Shown here one piece after another: positions 43,325 through 52,037 of a stretch of DNA of 64,000 nt; positions within the stretch are counted from its first letter, which is position 1, and each line of letters opens with the position of its first letter. The notes beneath the pieces are model-generated. The model ran no database searches and was not told where the DNA came from. It was given only the letters and a program-made list of their open reading frames with translations. Position numbers and translations under genes: made by a program. Origin of the DNA: Saprospiraceae bacterium (GTDB lineage Bacteria; Bacteroidota; Bacteroidia; Chitinophagales; Saprospiraceae); assembly GCA_019187225.1 (NCBI GenBank), contig JABAQQ010000006.1, positions 1 through 64,000 of the forward strand. Reading direction: 5' to 3'.

Positions 43325-43760
43325 TTTTGACGTTGGACTATTGGACTATTGGACGTTGGACAATCTGACATTGGACAATCAGACATTGGACAATCAGACA
43401 TTGGACAATCAGACATTGGACAATCAGACATTGGACAATCAGACATTGGACGTTGGACAATCTGACGTTGGACAATCTGACGTTGGACAATCTGACATTG
43501 GACAATCTGACATTGGATGTTGGACAATCTGACATTGGACCTTGGACAATCTGACATTGGACAATCAGACATTGGACGTTGGACAAAAGCAGTTCAATAG
43601 TCTAATAGTCTAACATCCAATAGTCCAGCGTCCAACGTCCAATAGTCCAGCGTCCAACGTCCAATAGTCCAGCATCCAACGTCCAATAGTCCAGCATCCA
43701 ACGTCCAATAGTCCAGCATCCAACGTCCAATAGTCCAACGTCCAATAATCCAACATCCAA
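43325..43760. repeat. Large inverted TTGGAC / GTCCAA repeat array
   Basis: The entire space between the transporter and nudK genes. The left part (43333-43585) is a TTGGAC-based array with a 15-base higher unit (ACATTGGACAATCAG or ...CTG). The right part (~43597-43760) consists of about six 22-base units containing GTCCAATAGTCC and CATCCAAC, i.e. the reverse orientation. The array starts two bases after one stop codon and ends four bases before the next ATG. Confidence 0.93.
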
Positions 43761-43764
43761 ACAC

Positions 43765-44346
43765 ATGAACAACGAAAAAGTAAAAATCCTGAAAACCGAA
43801 GTATTGTCGGACAATTGGTACACCTTGTGGAAGATCACGTTCGAATTCCAAAAGCACGACGGCGCCTGGGAAACGCAAAGCCGCGAAGCCTACGACCGCG
43901 GCAACGGCGCGACGATCCTGTTGTACAACCCGGAAAACCGCACGGTCATCCTGACCAACCAGTTCCGCATGCCCACCTATGTCAATGGAAATGACACAGG
44001 TATGCTGATCGAAGCCTGTGCTGGTCTGCTGGACCTCGACAACCCGGAGGATTGTATCCGCCGCGAAACGGAAGAAGAGACGGGTTATAAAGTCACCGAT
44101 GTGCGCAAGGTGTTCGAGGCGTATATGTCGCCGGGCTCGGTGACCGAGATCCTGCACTTTTTTGTGGCCGAATATTCCAAAGACATGAAAATCGGCGACG
44201 GCGGCGGACTGGAGCACGACCAGGAAAACATCGAGGTGCTGGAATTGCCCTTCGACACGGCGCTGCAGATGATAGAAGACGGGCAGATCCGCGACGGCAA
44301 AACGATCCTGTTGTTGCAGTACGCGCAAATTCACAGGTTGCTTTGA
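43765..44346 (+). CDS. nudK: Nudix hydrolase, NudK-like (GDP-mannose pyrophosphatase)
   Basis: 193 residues. The Nudix box runs from G87 to Y108 and has the catalytic part RETEEETGY intact, while the first Glu of the consensus (Gx5E) is Asn93. The N-terminal [28 protein letters not shown] strand set and the ACAGLLD loop are those of NudK, which hydrolyses GDP-mannose and related nucleotide sugars. Asn for Glu at one consensus position may alter metal binding only mildly. Convergent with the kinase-like gene, with 3 bases between. Confidence 0.85.
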   Translation: MNNEKVKILKTEVLSDNWYTLWKITFEFQKHDGAWETQSREAYDRGNGATILLYNPENRTVILTNQFRMPTYVNGNDTGMLIEACAGLLDLDNPEDCIRRETEEETGYKVTDVRKVFEAYMSPGSVTEILHFFVAEYSKDMKIGDGGGLEHDQENIEVLELPFDTALQMIEDGQIRDGKTILLLQYAQIHRLL

Positions 44347-44349
44347 AAC

Positions 44350-44934
44350 TCACATAAACCGCGCGAACGGCACACCCTCCCGTTTCCACGAGACGGCTTT
44401 CAGGATCAAGGCCGCTACGTGTTCCGGGCTGCGGTGCGTCGTATCCACCACCAGGTCGAAATTGTGCAAATTGGCGCAATCGGCGCCGTATTTCGCCAAA
44501 AAACGCGCGTTTTCGCTTTGCTTGCGGGCGAGTATCTTGGCGATGGCCTCTTCTTTCGTGGCGTATTCCTCGCTTTTGCGGTGAGGGTCGTTGATGATGC
44601 GTTCGGCCGCTACAACGACGTCGGTTTGTAAGTATACTTTGAACGAGCCGGGCAGGAAAAACCACGCCATGCGGCTGTCCACGATATAGCCGTTCGGGTC
44701 TTTTCCCAAATCTGTAAAAATCCCGTCAATGCGCTGGTCAATGCCCGGATCGGTGTCGGCGCGGCGGTTCATTTCGAGCGTGTCGAGACCGAGTTCCTGC
44801 GCGAGTTGGCGCTGGATGCGTCCCGTGGAGACGTATTCGAAACCGGTTTTTTCGCACAAAATCCTGGATACGGCGCTTTTGCCGCTGCCGAGGTCGCCGG
44901 TGATGGTGATCTTGATGGAGGATGGAATTTGCAT
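44350..44934 (-). CDS. Cytidylate kinase-like P-loop protein
   Basis: 194 residues with a Walker A motif GDLGSGKS near the N terminus, a GRIQRQLAQELG helix and a DSRMAWFFLPG strand. This is the arrangement of the cytidylate-kinase-like (Cmk2) family, which phosphorylates CMP/dCMP or an unknown nucleotide. Residues around KSEEYATKEEAIAKILARKQSENARF form the lid. It has its own -7 box (TACTTTTG) 20 bases upstream. True CMP specificity is not proven by the sequence. Confidence 0.8.
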   Translation of the reverse strand: MQIPSSIKITITGDLGSGKSAVSRILCEKTGFEYVSTGRIQRQLAQELGLDTLEMNRRADTDPGIDQRIDGIFTDLGKDPNGYIVDSRMAWFFLPGSFKVYLQTDVVVAAERIINDPHRKSEEYATKEEAIAKILARKQSENARFLAKYGADCANLHNFDLVVDTTHRSPEHVAALILKAVSWKREGVPFARFM

Positions 44935-44953
44935 ACTTTTTCAAAAAGAGCGG

Positions 44954-44961
44954 CAAAAGTA
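44954..44961 (-). promoter_or_regulatory. -7 promoter box of the kinase-like gene
   Basis: Minus-strand TACTTTTG, exact consensus, 20 bases before the start codon. The leader would be about 12 bases. Confidence 0.5.
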
Positions 44962-45159
44962 GCGATTCGGGTTAATTAGAGAAATTGAGGTAATTGCAGT
45001 ATTTGGAGTAATACGGGGAAAACAATGACAGCCAGGTATTTGTCCTTTACCTTCGCCGTTGTTTTCGGGCTACCGGCGAGCGTTGGCTGTGCATTTTTTT
45101 GTCATCCTGTCGGGAAGTGCCATCCAACCATTTCAAACGTCCATTCCTCACTCCGTCCC

Positions 45160-46617
45160 ATGACGCTTCATCCTGAAACGCTCATCATAGTTGCAGTTTA
45201 CGTTTTCACGCTGTTCACGGTGGCGCGCGTGCTGCTCGACAACGGCAACACGCCGAAGGCAATGAGTTATGCGATCTTGGCGATCATGTTGCCGGTCGTA
45301 GGGAGTGTTGCCTATTTCGTACTGGGGGTGAATTACCGGAAGAAAAGGATTTACAGCAAAAAACTCAAGGCAACCGGTAAATTCCTGCAAACCATACGCG
45401 AAAAATTCGTGACCGCTACCGAGCGGCTCATCCAGCGCGACGCCCCGCAATTGGGCGGCCACACCGAACTGGCCGAATTGCTGTTGCGCGAAGCCGGGGA
45501 GCCGCTGTCGCTCAACCGCGTCACGCTCCTGAACAACGGCGAAGAGAAATTCCCCGCCGTGCTCGAAGATTTGGAGAAGGCGCAGCATTTCATTCACATC
45601 GAATATTACATCTACGAGGACGACGGCATAGGCAACCGGATAAAAGAGGTACTGATCCGCAAAGCGAAGGAGGGCGTGAAAGTTCGTTTTATCTACGACG
45701 ACTTCGGCAGCCGGAGTTTGCGGGAAGATTTTCTGGGCGCATTGAAAAAGGGCGGGGTGGACGCCGTGCCTTTTTACCGCGTGTTCTGGCCGTTTTTAGC
45801 CAGCCGGATGAATTACCGCAACCACCGCAAGATCATCGTGATTGACGGCCATACCGGCTACGTCGGCGGCATCAACATTTCGGATCGCTACCTCAATACC
45901 GTGAAAACCAACCGGTTCTACTGGCGCGACATCCACGCGCGCATCGAAGGCCCTGCAGTGTGGACGCTTCAATACACTTTCCTGGCCGACTGGAATTTCT
46001 GCTCGCGGCGGCGCATCAACCCCGACGAGCAGCTCTTTCCGCACACACAAAAAGCGCAGGCAGAACTGACGGAACTGGTGCAAATCGTCGCCGGTGGCCC
46101 CGACTATCCCCGTTCGGCCATCATGCTCAGTTATTTCACGGCCATCGCCAATGCCAACGAGCGGATCTACCTGACGTCGCCCTATTTCATCCCCAATGCA
46201 AGCATTTTCGATGCGCTGCGTAAAGCCGCGCTGAGCGGGAAGGACGTGCGCCTGCTCGTGCCCGGCATTTCGGACGCGGGCTTCGCCAACGCTGCTTCAC
46301 GCGCTTTTTACCAGGAATTGCTCGAGTGCGGCGTGAAAATTTACCTGTACCAAAAAGGCTTCGTGCACTCCAAAACCCTGATCGTGGACGACTACCTGAG
46401 TTTTGTGGGCACCGCGAATATGGACAACCGCAGTTTCGACCTGAATTTCGAGATCAACGCTGTGATCTACGGCAAAGAGTTTTGCGGGCGCCTTGCCGAT
46501 TCGTTCCTTGCCGATCTGAACGACAGCAAACTCATCGCCCTGCAAACCTGGCGGCGGCGCAGCCGGTGGCAGGTGTTGGGGGATAAGATCGCAAGGTTGT
46601 TTTCGCCGTTGTTGTAA
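45160..46617 (+). CDS. cls: Cardiolipin synthase, phospholipase D family
   Basis: 485 residues. Two N-terminal transmembrane helices (VAVYVFTLFTVARVLL and YAILAIMLPVVGSVAYFVLG) precede two phospholipase-D catalytic halves with HKD motifs HRKIIVIDG and HSKTLIVDD, each followed by the GxxN/D sequence (YVGGINISD, FVGTANMDNRSF). It joins phosphatidylglycerol molecules into cardiolipin at the inner membrane. The ATG at 45160 is used because the first membrane helix begins there; 45 codons upstream are without homology. Confidence 0.93.
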   Translation: MTLHPETLIIVAVYVFTLFTVARVLLDNGNTPKAMSYAILAIMLPVVGSVAYFVLGVNYRKKRIYSKKLKATGKFLQTIREKFVTATERLIQRDAPQLGGHTELAELLLREAGEPLSLNRVTLLNNGEEKFPAVLEDLEKAQHFIHIEYYIYEDDGIGNRIKEVLIRKAKEGVKVRFIYDDFGSRSLREDFLGALKKGGVDAVPFYRVFWPFLASRMNYRNHRKIIVIDGHTGYVGGINISDRYLNTVKTNRFYWRDIHARIEGPAVWTLQYTFLADWNFCSRRRINPDEQLFPHTQKAQAELTELVQIVAGGPDYPRSAIMLSYFTAIANANERIYLTSPYFIPNASIFDALRKAALSGKDVRLLVPGISDAGFANAASRAFYQELLECGVKIYLYQKGFVHSKTLIVDDYLSFVGTANMDNRSFDLNFEINAVIYGKEFCGRLADSFLADLNDSKLIALQTWRRRSRWQVLGDKIARLFSPLL

Positions 46618-46648
46618 TCAACCCCATCCCGACCTTTCCAATTCCTTT

Positions 46649-46656
46649 TACATTTG
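46649..46656 (+). promoter_or_regulatory. -7 promoter box of the CotH/T9SS gene
   Basis: TACATTTG, an exact consensus, 14 bases before the ATG, predicting a leader of only ~8 bases. -33 element not clear. Confidence 0.45.
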
Positions 46657-46670
46657 CCCAAAATACCGCC

Positions 46671-48956
46671 ATGTCAAAACTTCTACCCATTATTGCCCTG
46701 CTTACCCTCTCCAATTTTTTAAACGCCCAAACCTTCACCGCCACCGGCGGCCCCATTCCCGACGACGGTTCCATCATCGTGTTCAGTCTGACGGTGAGCG
46801 GTCTGCCGGCAACAGTGGACACGCAAACCTTCGGCCTCGAAAGCGTGTGCCTCAATGCCGCCCACACCTGGGATTCCGACCTGTCCGTCAGCCTGCGCTC
46901 GCCCGACGGCAAAGTGATCCCGCTGTTTTCGGGCATCGGCGGCGACCTCGACGGGTTCGTCAACACCTGCCTGAGCGGCAATGCCGCGACCTCCATTTAC
47001 GAGGCGCCGTACCCCTTCACCGGCACCTTCCGGCCTTTCGGCGACATGGGGGTTTTGAACAACGGCCAGGACCCCAACGGCACGTGGCAGTTGGTTATCC
47101 TCGATACCTATGCTTATGCCGACGCCGGCATACTTTTCGACTGGAGCATCACTTTCGGCGCGCAACCCTGCAAACCCTTTCCGTTTTCCTCGAGCGATCT
47201 GCCCATAATCAGGATCAGCACCGGAGGCCAGCCCATCCCGAACGAGCCGAAAATTGACGCGCAAATGGAGGTCATTGACAACGGCCCCGGGCAGCGCAAT
47301 TACCTGTCCCAGACCGACTACGCTTTCGCCGGCCCTATCGGCGTCGAACTGCACGGCAACAGCACACAGGGTTTTCCGAAAAAATCCCTCCGCCTCGAAA
47401 CCCGCGATTCGCTCGGCGATGACCTCGATGTGTCGCTGCTGGGACTGCCGGAATCGAGCGATTACGTGCTGAGCGCCAATTTCTCGGACAAGACCCTGAT
47501 GCGCAATGCCCTGGCGTACGATCTATCCCGCCGCCTGGGACAATACGCCAGCCGCACGCGCTTCTGCGAAGTCGTTGTAGACAATACCTACCAGGGCGTG
47601 TACCTGCTGACCGAAAAAATAAAACGCGGCAAAAACCACGTAGACATTCCCAAACTAAGTGAAGCCGACACAACGGGCGTGGCGCTCACAGGCGGCTATA
47701 TCGTCAAAATTGACTGGAACAGTTCGCCCGGCTGGACCTCGCCGTTTTCGCAGCCCAACAGTCCCAATATTTACACGTATTTTCAGCACGAATACCCTCA
47801 GTGGGACGAAATGCACCCGGCGCAAACCGGCTATATCCGCCGTTATGTGGACAGTTTTGAGGTGGCGCTGGCGGGAGCGGAGTTTCAGGACGCCCTTTCC
47901 GGCTGGCGGCGTTTTGCCGATGAAAAATCGTTTCTTGATTTCCTTTACGTCAATGAGATGAGCCGCAACGTGGACGGCTACCGCCTCAGCACTTATTTCC
48001 ACAAACAACGCGACGACAAAGGCGGCAAACTCCGCATGGGGCCGGTATGGGATTTCGACCTGGCCTGGTACAACGCGGATTACTGTAACAACTGGCTTAC
48101 TGCCGGCTGGGCGTTCGACATCAACTATGTATGTCCCGACGCCGGTGTGCCTTTCTGGTGGGAGCGGCTGATGCAGGATACCCTCTACACCCAAAACCTC
48201 GCCTGCCGCTGGCAGTCGCTGCGGGCGTCCACCCTGCGCACCGACAGCATTTTCGGGGCGATAGATTCGATGGCGGCGGTGGTGCAGGAGGCGCAGGCGC
48301 GCAACTTTCAATACTGGCCCATCCTCGGCGTGTACGTATGGCCGAACCCCGGCGCTTTGCCCGATACCTACGCCGGTGAAGTTCAAAAGATGAAAAACTG
48401 GATCGCCGACCGGCTCGACTGGCTCGATTTCTCTTTCGAAACCTTCCTGCCGGCGCTCGACGCCGGTTTTTCCGCGTCGCCGTCGGGCGCGCTCGACTGG
48501 CAATTCACGCCTGCCGTTGCCAACGATGCCTACACCTATGCGTGGGACTTCGACGACGGCACCACATCCGCGGAAATGGCTCCGCAACATCAATTCCCCG
48601 GTCCCGGAACCTACGCCGTACAACTCACAGTATCTACTGCCTACGGCTGCAGCAGCACGACGCAGCAGATCATTCACATCGTCAACACCGGGACGGACGA
48701 AGCGGCAGCCGGCGCGTTGCGCGTTTTTCCCAATCCCGCTGCCGAAAACCTGACCCTGATCCTGCCGGAGGGTTTTTCTTTCCCTGCTACGGTCCGGCTC
48801 GTCAATGCCTTAGGCAAGGCGGCTTCGGAACAACAACATACCGGTGGCGGGAAACAAATACATTTGAATATCCGCGATTTGCCGTCGGGTGTTTACAGCG
48901 TTGTGGTGGAAGGCCCGGAAAAGCGCTTGCCGGCACGGGTAGTGGTACAGCATTAA
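46671..48956 (+). CDS. CotH-kinase domain protein with proprotein-convertase-like and T9SS domains
   Basis: 761 residues with a signal peptide ending NAQ. Residues ~20-165 match a P/Homo-B (proprotein convertase) domain (DLSVSLRSPDGKVIPL, DPNGTWQLVILDTYAYADAGILFDWSITF). Residues ~185-560 are a CotH-like kinase domain: GNSTQGFPKKSLRLE, LMRNALAYDLSRRLG, GVYLLTEKIKRGKNHVDI and KLRMGPVWDFDLAW with the Asp pair of spore-coat kinases. A PKD domain (~595-670, AYTYAWDFDDGTTS) and a C-terminal sorting domain (VFPNPAAENLTLIL) follow. It should be secreted by T9SS; the phosphorylated partner is unknown. Confidence 0.88.
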   Translation: MSKLLPIIALLTLSNFLNAQTFTATGGPIPDDGSIIVFSLTVSGLPATVDTQTFGLESVCLNAAHTWDSDLSVSLRSPDGKVIPLFSGIGGDLDGFVNTCLSGNAATSIYEAPYPFTGTFRPFGDMGVLNNGQDPNGTWQLVILDTYAYADAGILFDWSITFGAQPCKPFPFSSSDLPIIRISTGGQPIPNEPKIDAQMEVIDNGPGQRNYLSQTDYAFAGPIGVELHGNSTQGFPKKSLRLETRDSLGDDLDVSLLGLPESSDYVLSANFSDKTLMRNALAYDLSRRLGQYASRTRFCEVVVDNTYQGVYLLTEKIKRGKNHVDIPKLSEADTTGVALTGGYIVKIDWNSSPGWTSPFSQPNSPNIYTYFQHEYPQWDEMHPAQTGYIRRYVDSFEVALAGAEFQDALSGWRRFADEKSFLDFLYVNEMSRNVDGYRLSTYFHKQRDDKGGKLRMGPVWDFDLAWYNADYCNNWLTAGWAFDINYVCPDAGVPFWWERLMQDTLYTQNLACRWQSLRASTLRTDSIFGAIDSMAAVVQEAQARNFQYWPILGVYVWPNPGALPDTYAGEVQKMKNWIADRLDWLDFSFETFLPALDAGFSASPSGALDWQFTPAVANDAYTYAWDFDDGTTSAEMAPQHQFPGPGTYAVQLTVSTAYGCSSTTQQIIHIVNTGTDEAAAGALRVFPNPAAENLTLILPEGFSFPATVRLVNALGKAASEQQHTGGGKQIHLNIRDLPSGVYSVVVEGPEKRLPARVVVQH

Positions 48957-48978
48957 CAAAACCGGAAACCAGCGGACG

Positions 48979-49980
48979 ATGAAAAACAAACATCTTCTGA
49001 TACTTTTTCTCGCTACCGCCGCCCTGGGGCTGCTGGCACGGCGCTTTCCGTGGTTCAGGGCACACGTGTTCCAAACCGATCTTATCGCGGTGGATACGGC
49101 AAGCGTGACCCAGATTTCCGTTTTTCAGCCCGGTGAGCCCGAACTTCTGCTCGAACGCACGGAAGGCGGCTGGGCGGCGGCGCAGGAGATGCGGGCCGTG
49201 ACGGTTGCGCCGGAACACATCGCACCCGTTCTGGCAGCGCTTTCCTCGATCCGTTCGCTGCGCATCGTGAAAACCGCCATGCCCGACACTCTGGGATTCT
49301 CGGGAAAAAAACGCGTGCAGGTTGTCGTTTTGAAGGAAGGAGATTTGCTCGAACAATTTGAGATCGGCGACGAAATATTGGAAAACGGCCAACCGGCCAC
49401 CTTTATCCGCCTCAACCGGCACGAAGGCGTCTATCTGGTGGAAAGCCATTTGCGCGGTATTTTTTCAAAAAACCTCGACGATTTCCGGGAGAATACCATC
49501 GCGCGGTTCGACCCCTCGACGGTGCGGGCTGTTGCGTTGGAACGACCCGACTCGATGCCCGTTTTTTTTCAAAAAAATGATTCCACAGGGTATTGGGAAA
49601 CACCCGGAAAAGTTGCTTTCCCCAATGATTCAGTGCAAATCTGGCTCAACCTTTTCACCCGCCTGAACGGAAGCCCCTATGCCGATCACTTCGACGAAAG
49701 CCGCGCGCGGGAGACGCTCGACAGCCGGATAACGCTGTATCTTGCCACATCCGATTCGCTGGTTTTCAGCGTGTTCTATGTAAAACCACCGGATTTGCCG
49801 GAAGAACTGCCCTTGTCGAAGATCAAGACTTTGCCGCTATATGTCCTGCATTCGTCCCAAAATGCCGCCAACTATTTCGCTCCGCCGGATACGGCTCTGC
49901 TGCGCCGGATTTGCCGGGGGGCGATTCCCACAGATACCGGCAAACGAACCGTTTCGGGCAAAACACCCAACGCGCAATGA
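48979..49980 (+). CDS. DUF4340 domain protein
   Basis: 333 residues with one N-terminal membrane anchor (LLILFLATAALGLLA). The rest is a repeated beta-alpha domain resembling DUF4340 (VTQISVFQPGEPELLLERTEGGW..., LGFSGKKRVQVVVLKEG, FIRLNRHEGVYLVESHL). Family members often sit near Gld/ABC export genes, but none are here. It follows the CotH gene by 22 bases, suggesting one transcript. Function unknown. Confidence 0.78.
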   Translation: MKNKHLLILFLATAALGLLARRFPWFRAHVFQTDLIAVDTASVTQISVFQPGEPELLLERTEGGWAAAQEMRAVTVAPEHIAPVLAALSSIRSLRIVKTAMPDTLGFSGKKRVQVVVLKEGDLLEQFEIGDEILENGQPATFIRLNRHEGVYLVESHLRGIFSKNLDDFRENTIARFDPSTVRAVALERPDSMPVFFQKNDSTGYWETPGKVAFPNDSVQIWLNLFTRLNGSPYADHFDESRARETLDSRITLYLATSDSLVFSVFYVKPPDLPEELPLSKIKTLPLYVLHSSQNAANYFAPPDTALLRRICRGAIPTDTGKRTVSGKTPNAQ

Positions 49981-50018
49981 CAATTATTCTATGACCGCAA
50001 TGAATCTCTTTGGTATTC

Positions 50019-50087
50019 AACACACAGGCACATAGTCCACATAGCAATGAAAACCAACAGACTATGTGAACTATGTGCCTATGTGTT
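50019..50087. repeat. Inverted repeat built of CACATAG units
   Basis: A 26-base arm (50019-50044) pairs with 50062-50087 with two mismatches; the right arm is followed by TTATTTTG. The hairpin sits between the DUF4340 and UbiA-family genes and could act as a terminator. Confidence 0.85.
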
Positions 50088-50117
50088 TATTTTGTCCATG
50101 TACTTCTTTTACTTTCA

Positions 50118-50981
50118 ATGACAAACTACCTCTCGCTCATCAAATTCGCCCACACGATATTCGCCATGCCGTTTGCCCTGACAGCGTTTTTTATTGCCCA
50201 TGCGCAACAGAACGAAGGCGTGGACTGGCTGAAACTGGCGTTCGTGGTATTGTGTATGGTTTTTGCCCGCAGTGCGGCCATGGCATTCAACCGCTACCTC
50301 GACCGCGACATTGATGCCGCGAACCCACGCACGAAAGTCCGCGAAATTCCGGCGGGAGTCATTTCCCCCCGGGCGGCGCTGGGATTTGTCGCAGCCAACT
50401 GCCTGCTGTTCATCGCGACCACGTGGTTCATCAACCCCCTCTGCTTTTTCCTTTCGCCGGTGGCGCTGGCGGTCGTGCTGGGATACAGTTACACCAAACG
50501 TTTCACCTGGTTGTGTCACCTGGTGCTGGGTCTGGGCTTGTCACTGGCGCCGGTGGGGGCTTATCTGGCTGTCACGGGCCGGTTCGATTGGATTCCGGTT
50601 TTGTACGGTCTGGCGGTGTTGTTGTGGGTGGCGGGATTCGACGTGATCTATGCCCTGCAGGATGAAGAGTTCGACCAATCACAGCAACTCTACTCGATGC
50701 CTTCGTTTTTCGGGAAAAAACGCGCGCTCCGCATTTCCGAATGGATGCACCTCGGCACCGCGGCACTGATGGTCTATGCGGGCAACCGCCTGCACTCCGA
50801 AGTGCCCGGCACCGGCTGGCTGCTGTGGGCTGGCACGGTCATTTTTCTGGGACTTTTGTTGTATCAGCATTTAATTGTGAAACCAAACGACCTTAGTCGC
50901 GTCAATATGGCGTTTTTCACCACCAACGGCGTGGCGAGCCTGATCTTCGGCGCGCTCACCATTCTCGATCTGGTGAATTAA
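50118..50981 (+). CDS. UbiA-family prenyltransferase, 4-hydroxybenzoate-type
   Basis: 287 residues and about eight transmembrane helices. The first Asp-rich motif is NRYLDRDIDAANPRT and the second DVIYALQDEEFDQ, the Mg2+-prenyl-diphosphate binding pair. Homologues of this type act in menaquinone synthesis (UbiA or the futalosine-pathway MqnP). The exact acceptor (4-hydroxybenzoate or a naphthoquinone precursor) cannot be read from sequence. The TAA stop lies within the dispersed repeat element that follows. Confidence 0.85.
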   Translation: MTNYLSLIKFAHTIFAMPFALTAFFIAHAQQNEGVDWLKLAFVVLCMVFARSAAMAFNRYLDRDIDAANPRTKVREIPAGVISPRAALGFVAANCLLFIATTWFINPLCFFLSPVALAVVLGYSYTKRFTWLCHLVLGLGLSLAPVGAYLAVTGRFDWIPVLYGLAVLLWVAGFDVIYALQDEEFDQSQQLYSMPSFFGKKRALRISEWMHLGTAALMVYAGNRLHSEVPGTGWLLWAGTVIFLGLLLYQHLIVKPNDLSRVNMAFFTTNGVASLIFGALTILDLVN

Positions 50982-51077
50982 GTACATGGACATTGGATTT
51001 TTGACATTGGACATCAGATTATTTGATTGGTTTTCAGGGTCTAAAAGTCCAACGTCCAATGTCAATTTATTTTGTCC
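50978..51077. repeat. Dispersed ~100-bp element, copy B
   Basis: Shares the order AAGTACATGGACA, GGATTTTTGACATTGGACAT, GATTGGTTTTCA and GTCAATTTATTTT with copy A at 29113. Its first bases contain the stop codon of the prenyltransferase gene (TAA at 50979-50981). Confidence 0.75.
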
Positions 51078-51136
51078 GCATATTAAAAACAATTGTCTGA
51101 ATCCACCCGCCTTCGCCGAGGCTTCGGCGGGTAAAC

Positions 51137-51390
51137 CCGTCTACCGTCTACCGTCCACCGTCCACCGTCCACCCTCCACCGTCCACCGTCTACCGTCTAC
51201 CGTCCACCGTCCACCGTCCACCGTCCACCGTCCACCGTCTACCGTCCACCGTCTACCGTCCACCCTCCACCGTCCACCGTCTACCGTCTACCGTCCACCG
51301 TCCACCGTCCACCGTCTACCGTCCACCGTCTACCGTCCATCGTCCACCGTCCACCGTCCACCGTCCACCGTCTACCGTCCACCGTCTACC
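51137..51390. repeat. ACCGTCC/ACCGTCT heptamer array before purN
   Basis: About 36 consecutive 7-base units (CCACCGT with variants CTACCGT and CCACCCT), ending directly at the purN GTG. The unit contains no stop in any forward frame, so the reading frame of purN stays open through the whole array (repeating Pro, Pro/Leu, Ser, Thr, Val, His/Tyr, Arg). Confidence 0.95.
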
Positions 51391-51978
51391 GTGCAACACA
51401 TCGCCATTTTCGCTTCCGGCGCAGGTTCCAATGCCCGCAAGATCATCGAGTATTTCAAAAATGCTACCGATGTGCGGGTGGCATTGGTAGTGTCCAACAA
51501 AAAAGACGCCGGCGTGCTCGACATCGCCCGCGAACACGGCATTCCGACGCACATTATTGACCGTTCGTCGTTTTATGGCACGGAGGATTTGCTGGGAATT
51601 CTGAAAAAGCACGACATTGGCTTTATTGTTCTGGCGGGATTCCTGTGGTTGATACCCTCCTATCTGGTACAGGCGTATGAAAAAAAGATGGTCAACATCC
51701 ATCCGGCTTTATTGCCGCAATTCGGAGGAAAGGGTATGTATGGGATGCACGTGCACGAAGCGGTAAAGGCAAGCGGCGCTGCGGAAACGGGTATTACAAT
51801 TCATTTCGTTAATGAACACTACGACGAAGGCGATATCGTTTTTCAGGAGCGGTGCGCCGTGTTGCCGGAGGATACACCTGCCGATATCGCCCGCAAGGTG
51901 CAGCGGTTGGAACATCTGTATTTTCCGAAAGTGGTTGAAAAACTGGTGTCAGCCTCAAATAATCCAATCAATTTTTAA
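51391..51978 (+). CDS. purN: Phosphoribosylglycinamide formyltransferase
   Basis: Formylates GAR in purine synthesis with 10-formyl-tetrahydrofolate. From GTG at 51391 it is 195 residues, the usual PurN length. The SGAGSNARKII loop, N102 and H104 in NIHPALLP, and D145 in HYDEGD are the family residues. Translation beginning further upstream would add ~135 residues of repeat-encoded Pro/Ser/Thr sequence; the family starts exactly at HIAIFASG, so I chose the GTG. That GTG differs by one base from the repeat unit ACCGTC. Confidence 0.9.
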   Translation: MQHIAIFASGAGSNARKIIEYFKNATDVRVALVVSNKKDAGVLDIAREHGIPTHIIDRSSFYGTEDLLGILKKHDIGFIVLAGFLWLIPSYLVQAYEKKMVNIHPALLPQFGGKGMYGMHVHEAVKASGAAETGITIHFVNEHYDEGDIVFQERCAVLPEDTPADIARKVQRLEHLYFPKVVEKLVSASNNPINF

Positions 51979-52037
51979 TCCGCCTTCCACTTATCAACAA
52001 ATAAAAAATCCTTTCCCAACCTGAAAATCGAACGCCG

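Noticed and set aside
43325-43760. CRISPR array
   Set aside because: Units of 7, 15 and 22 bases are directly adjacent without unique spacers, reverse orientation midway, and no cas genes are present. The other tandem arrays fail for the same reason.
44350-44934. tRNA or other structured RNA genes
   Set aside because: I looked for cloverleaf-type sequences in the gaps of the window and saw none besides the 5S end; an exhaustive tRNAscan was not possible.
47655-48677. 340-codon minus-strand ORF within the CotH protein gene
   Set aside because: Mirror frame; the plus strand carries CotH, PKD and sorting domains.
51137-51390. Coding N-terminal extension of PurN
   Set aside because: The sequence is a pure 7-base repeat and PurN homology begins at the GTG. 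The open frame follows from the stop-free repeat unit. The possibility is kept only as a finding.
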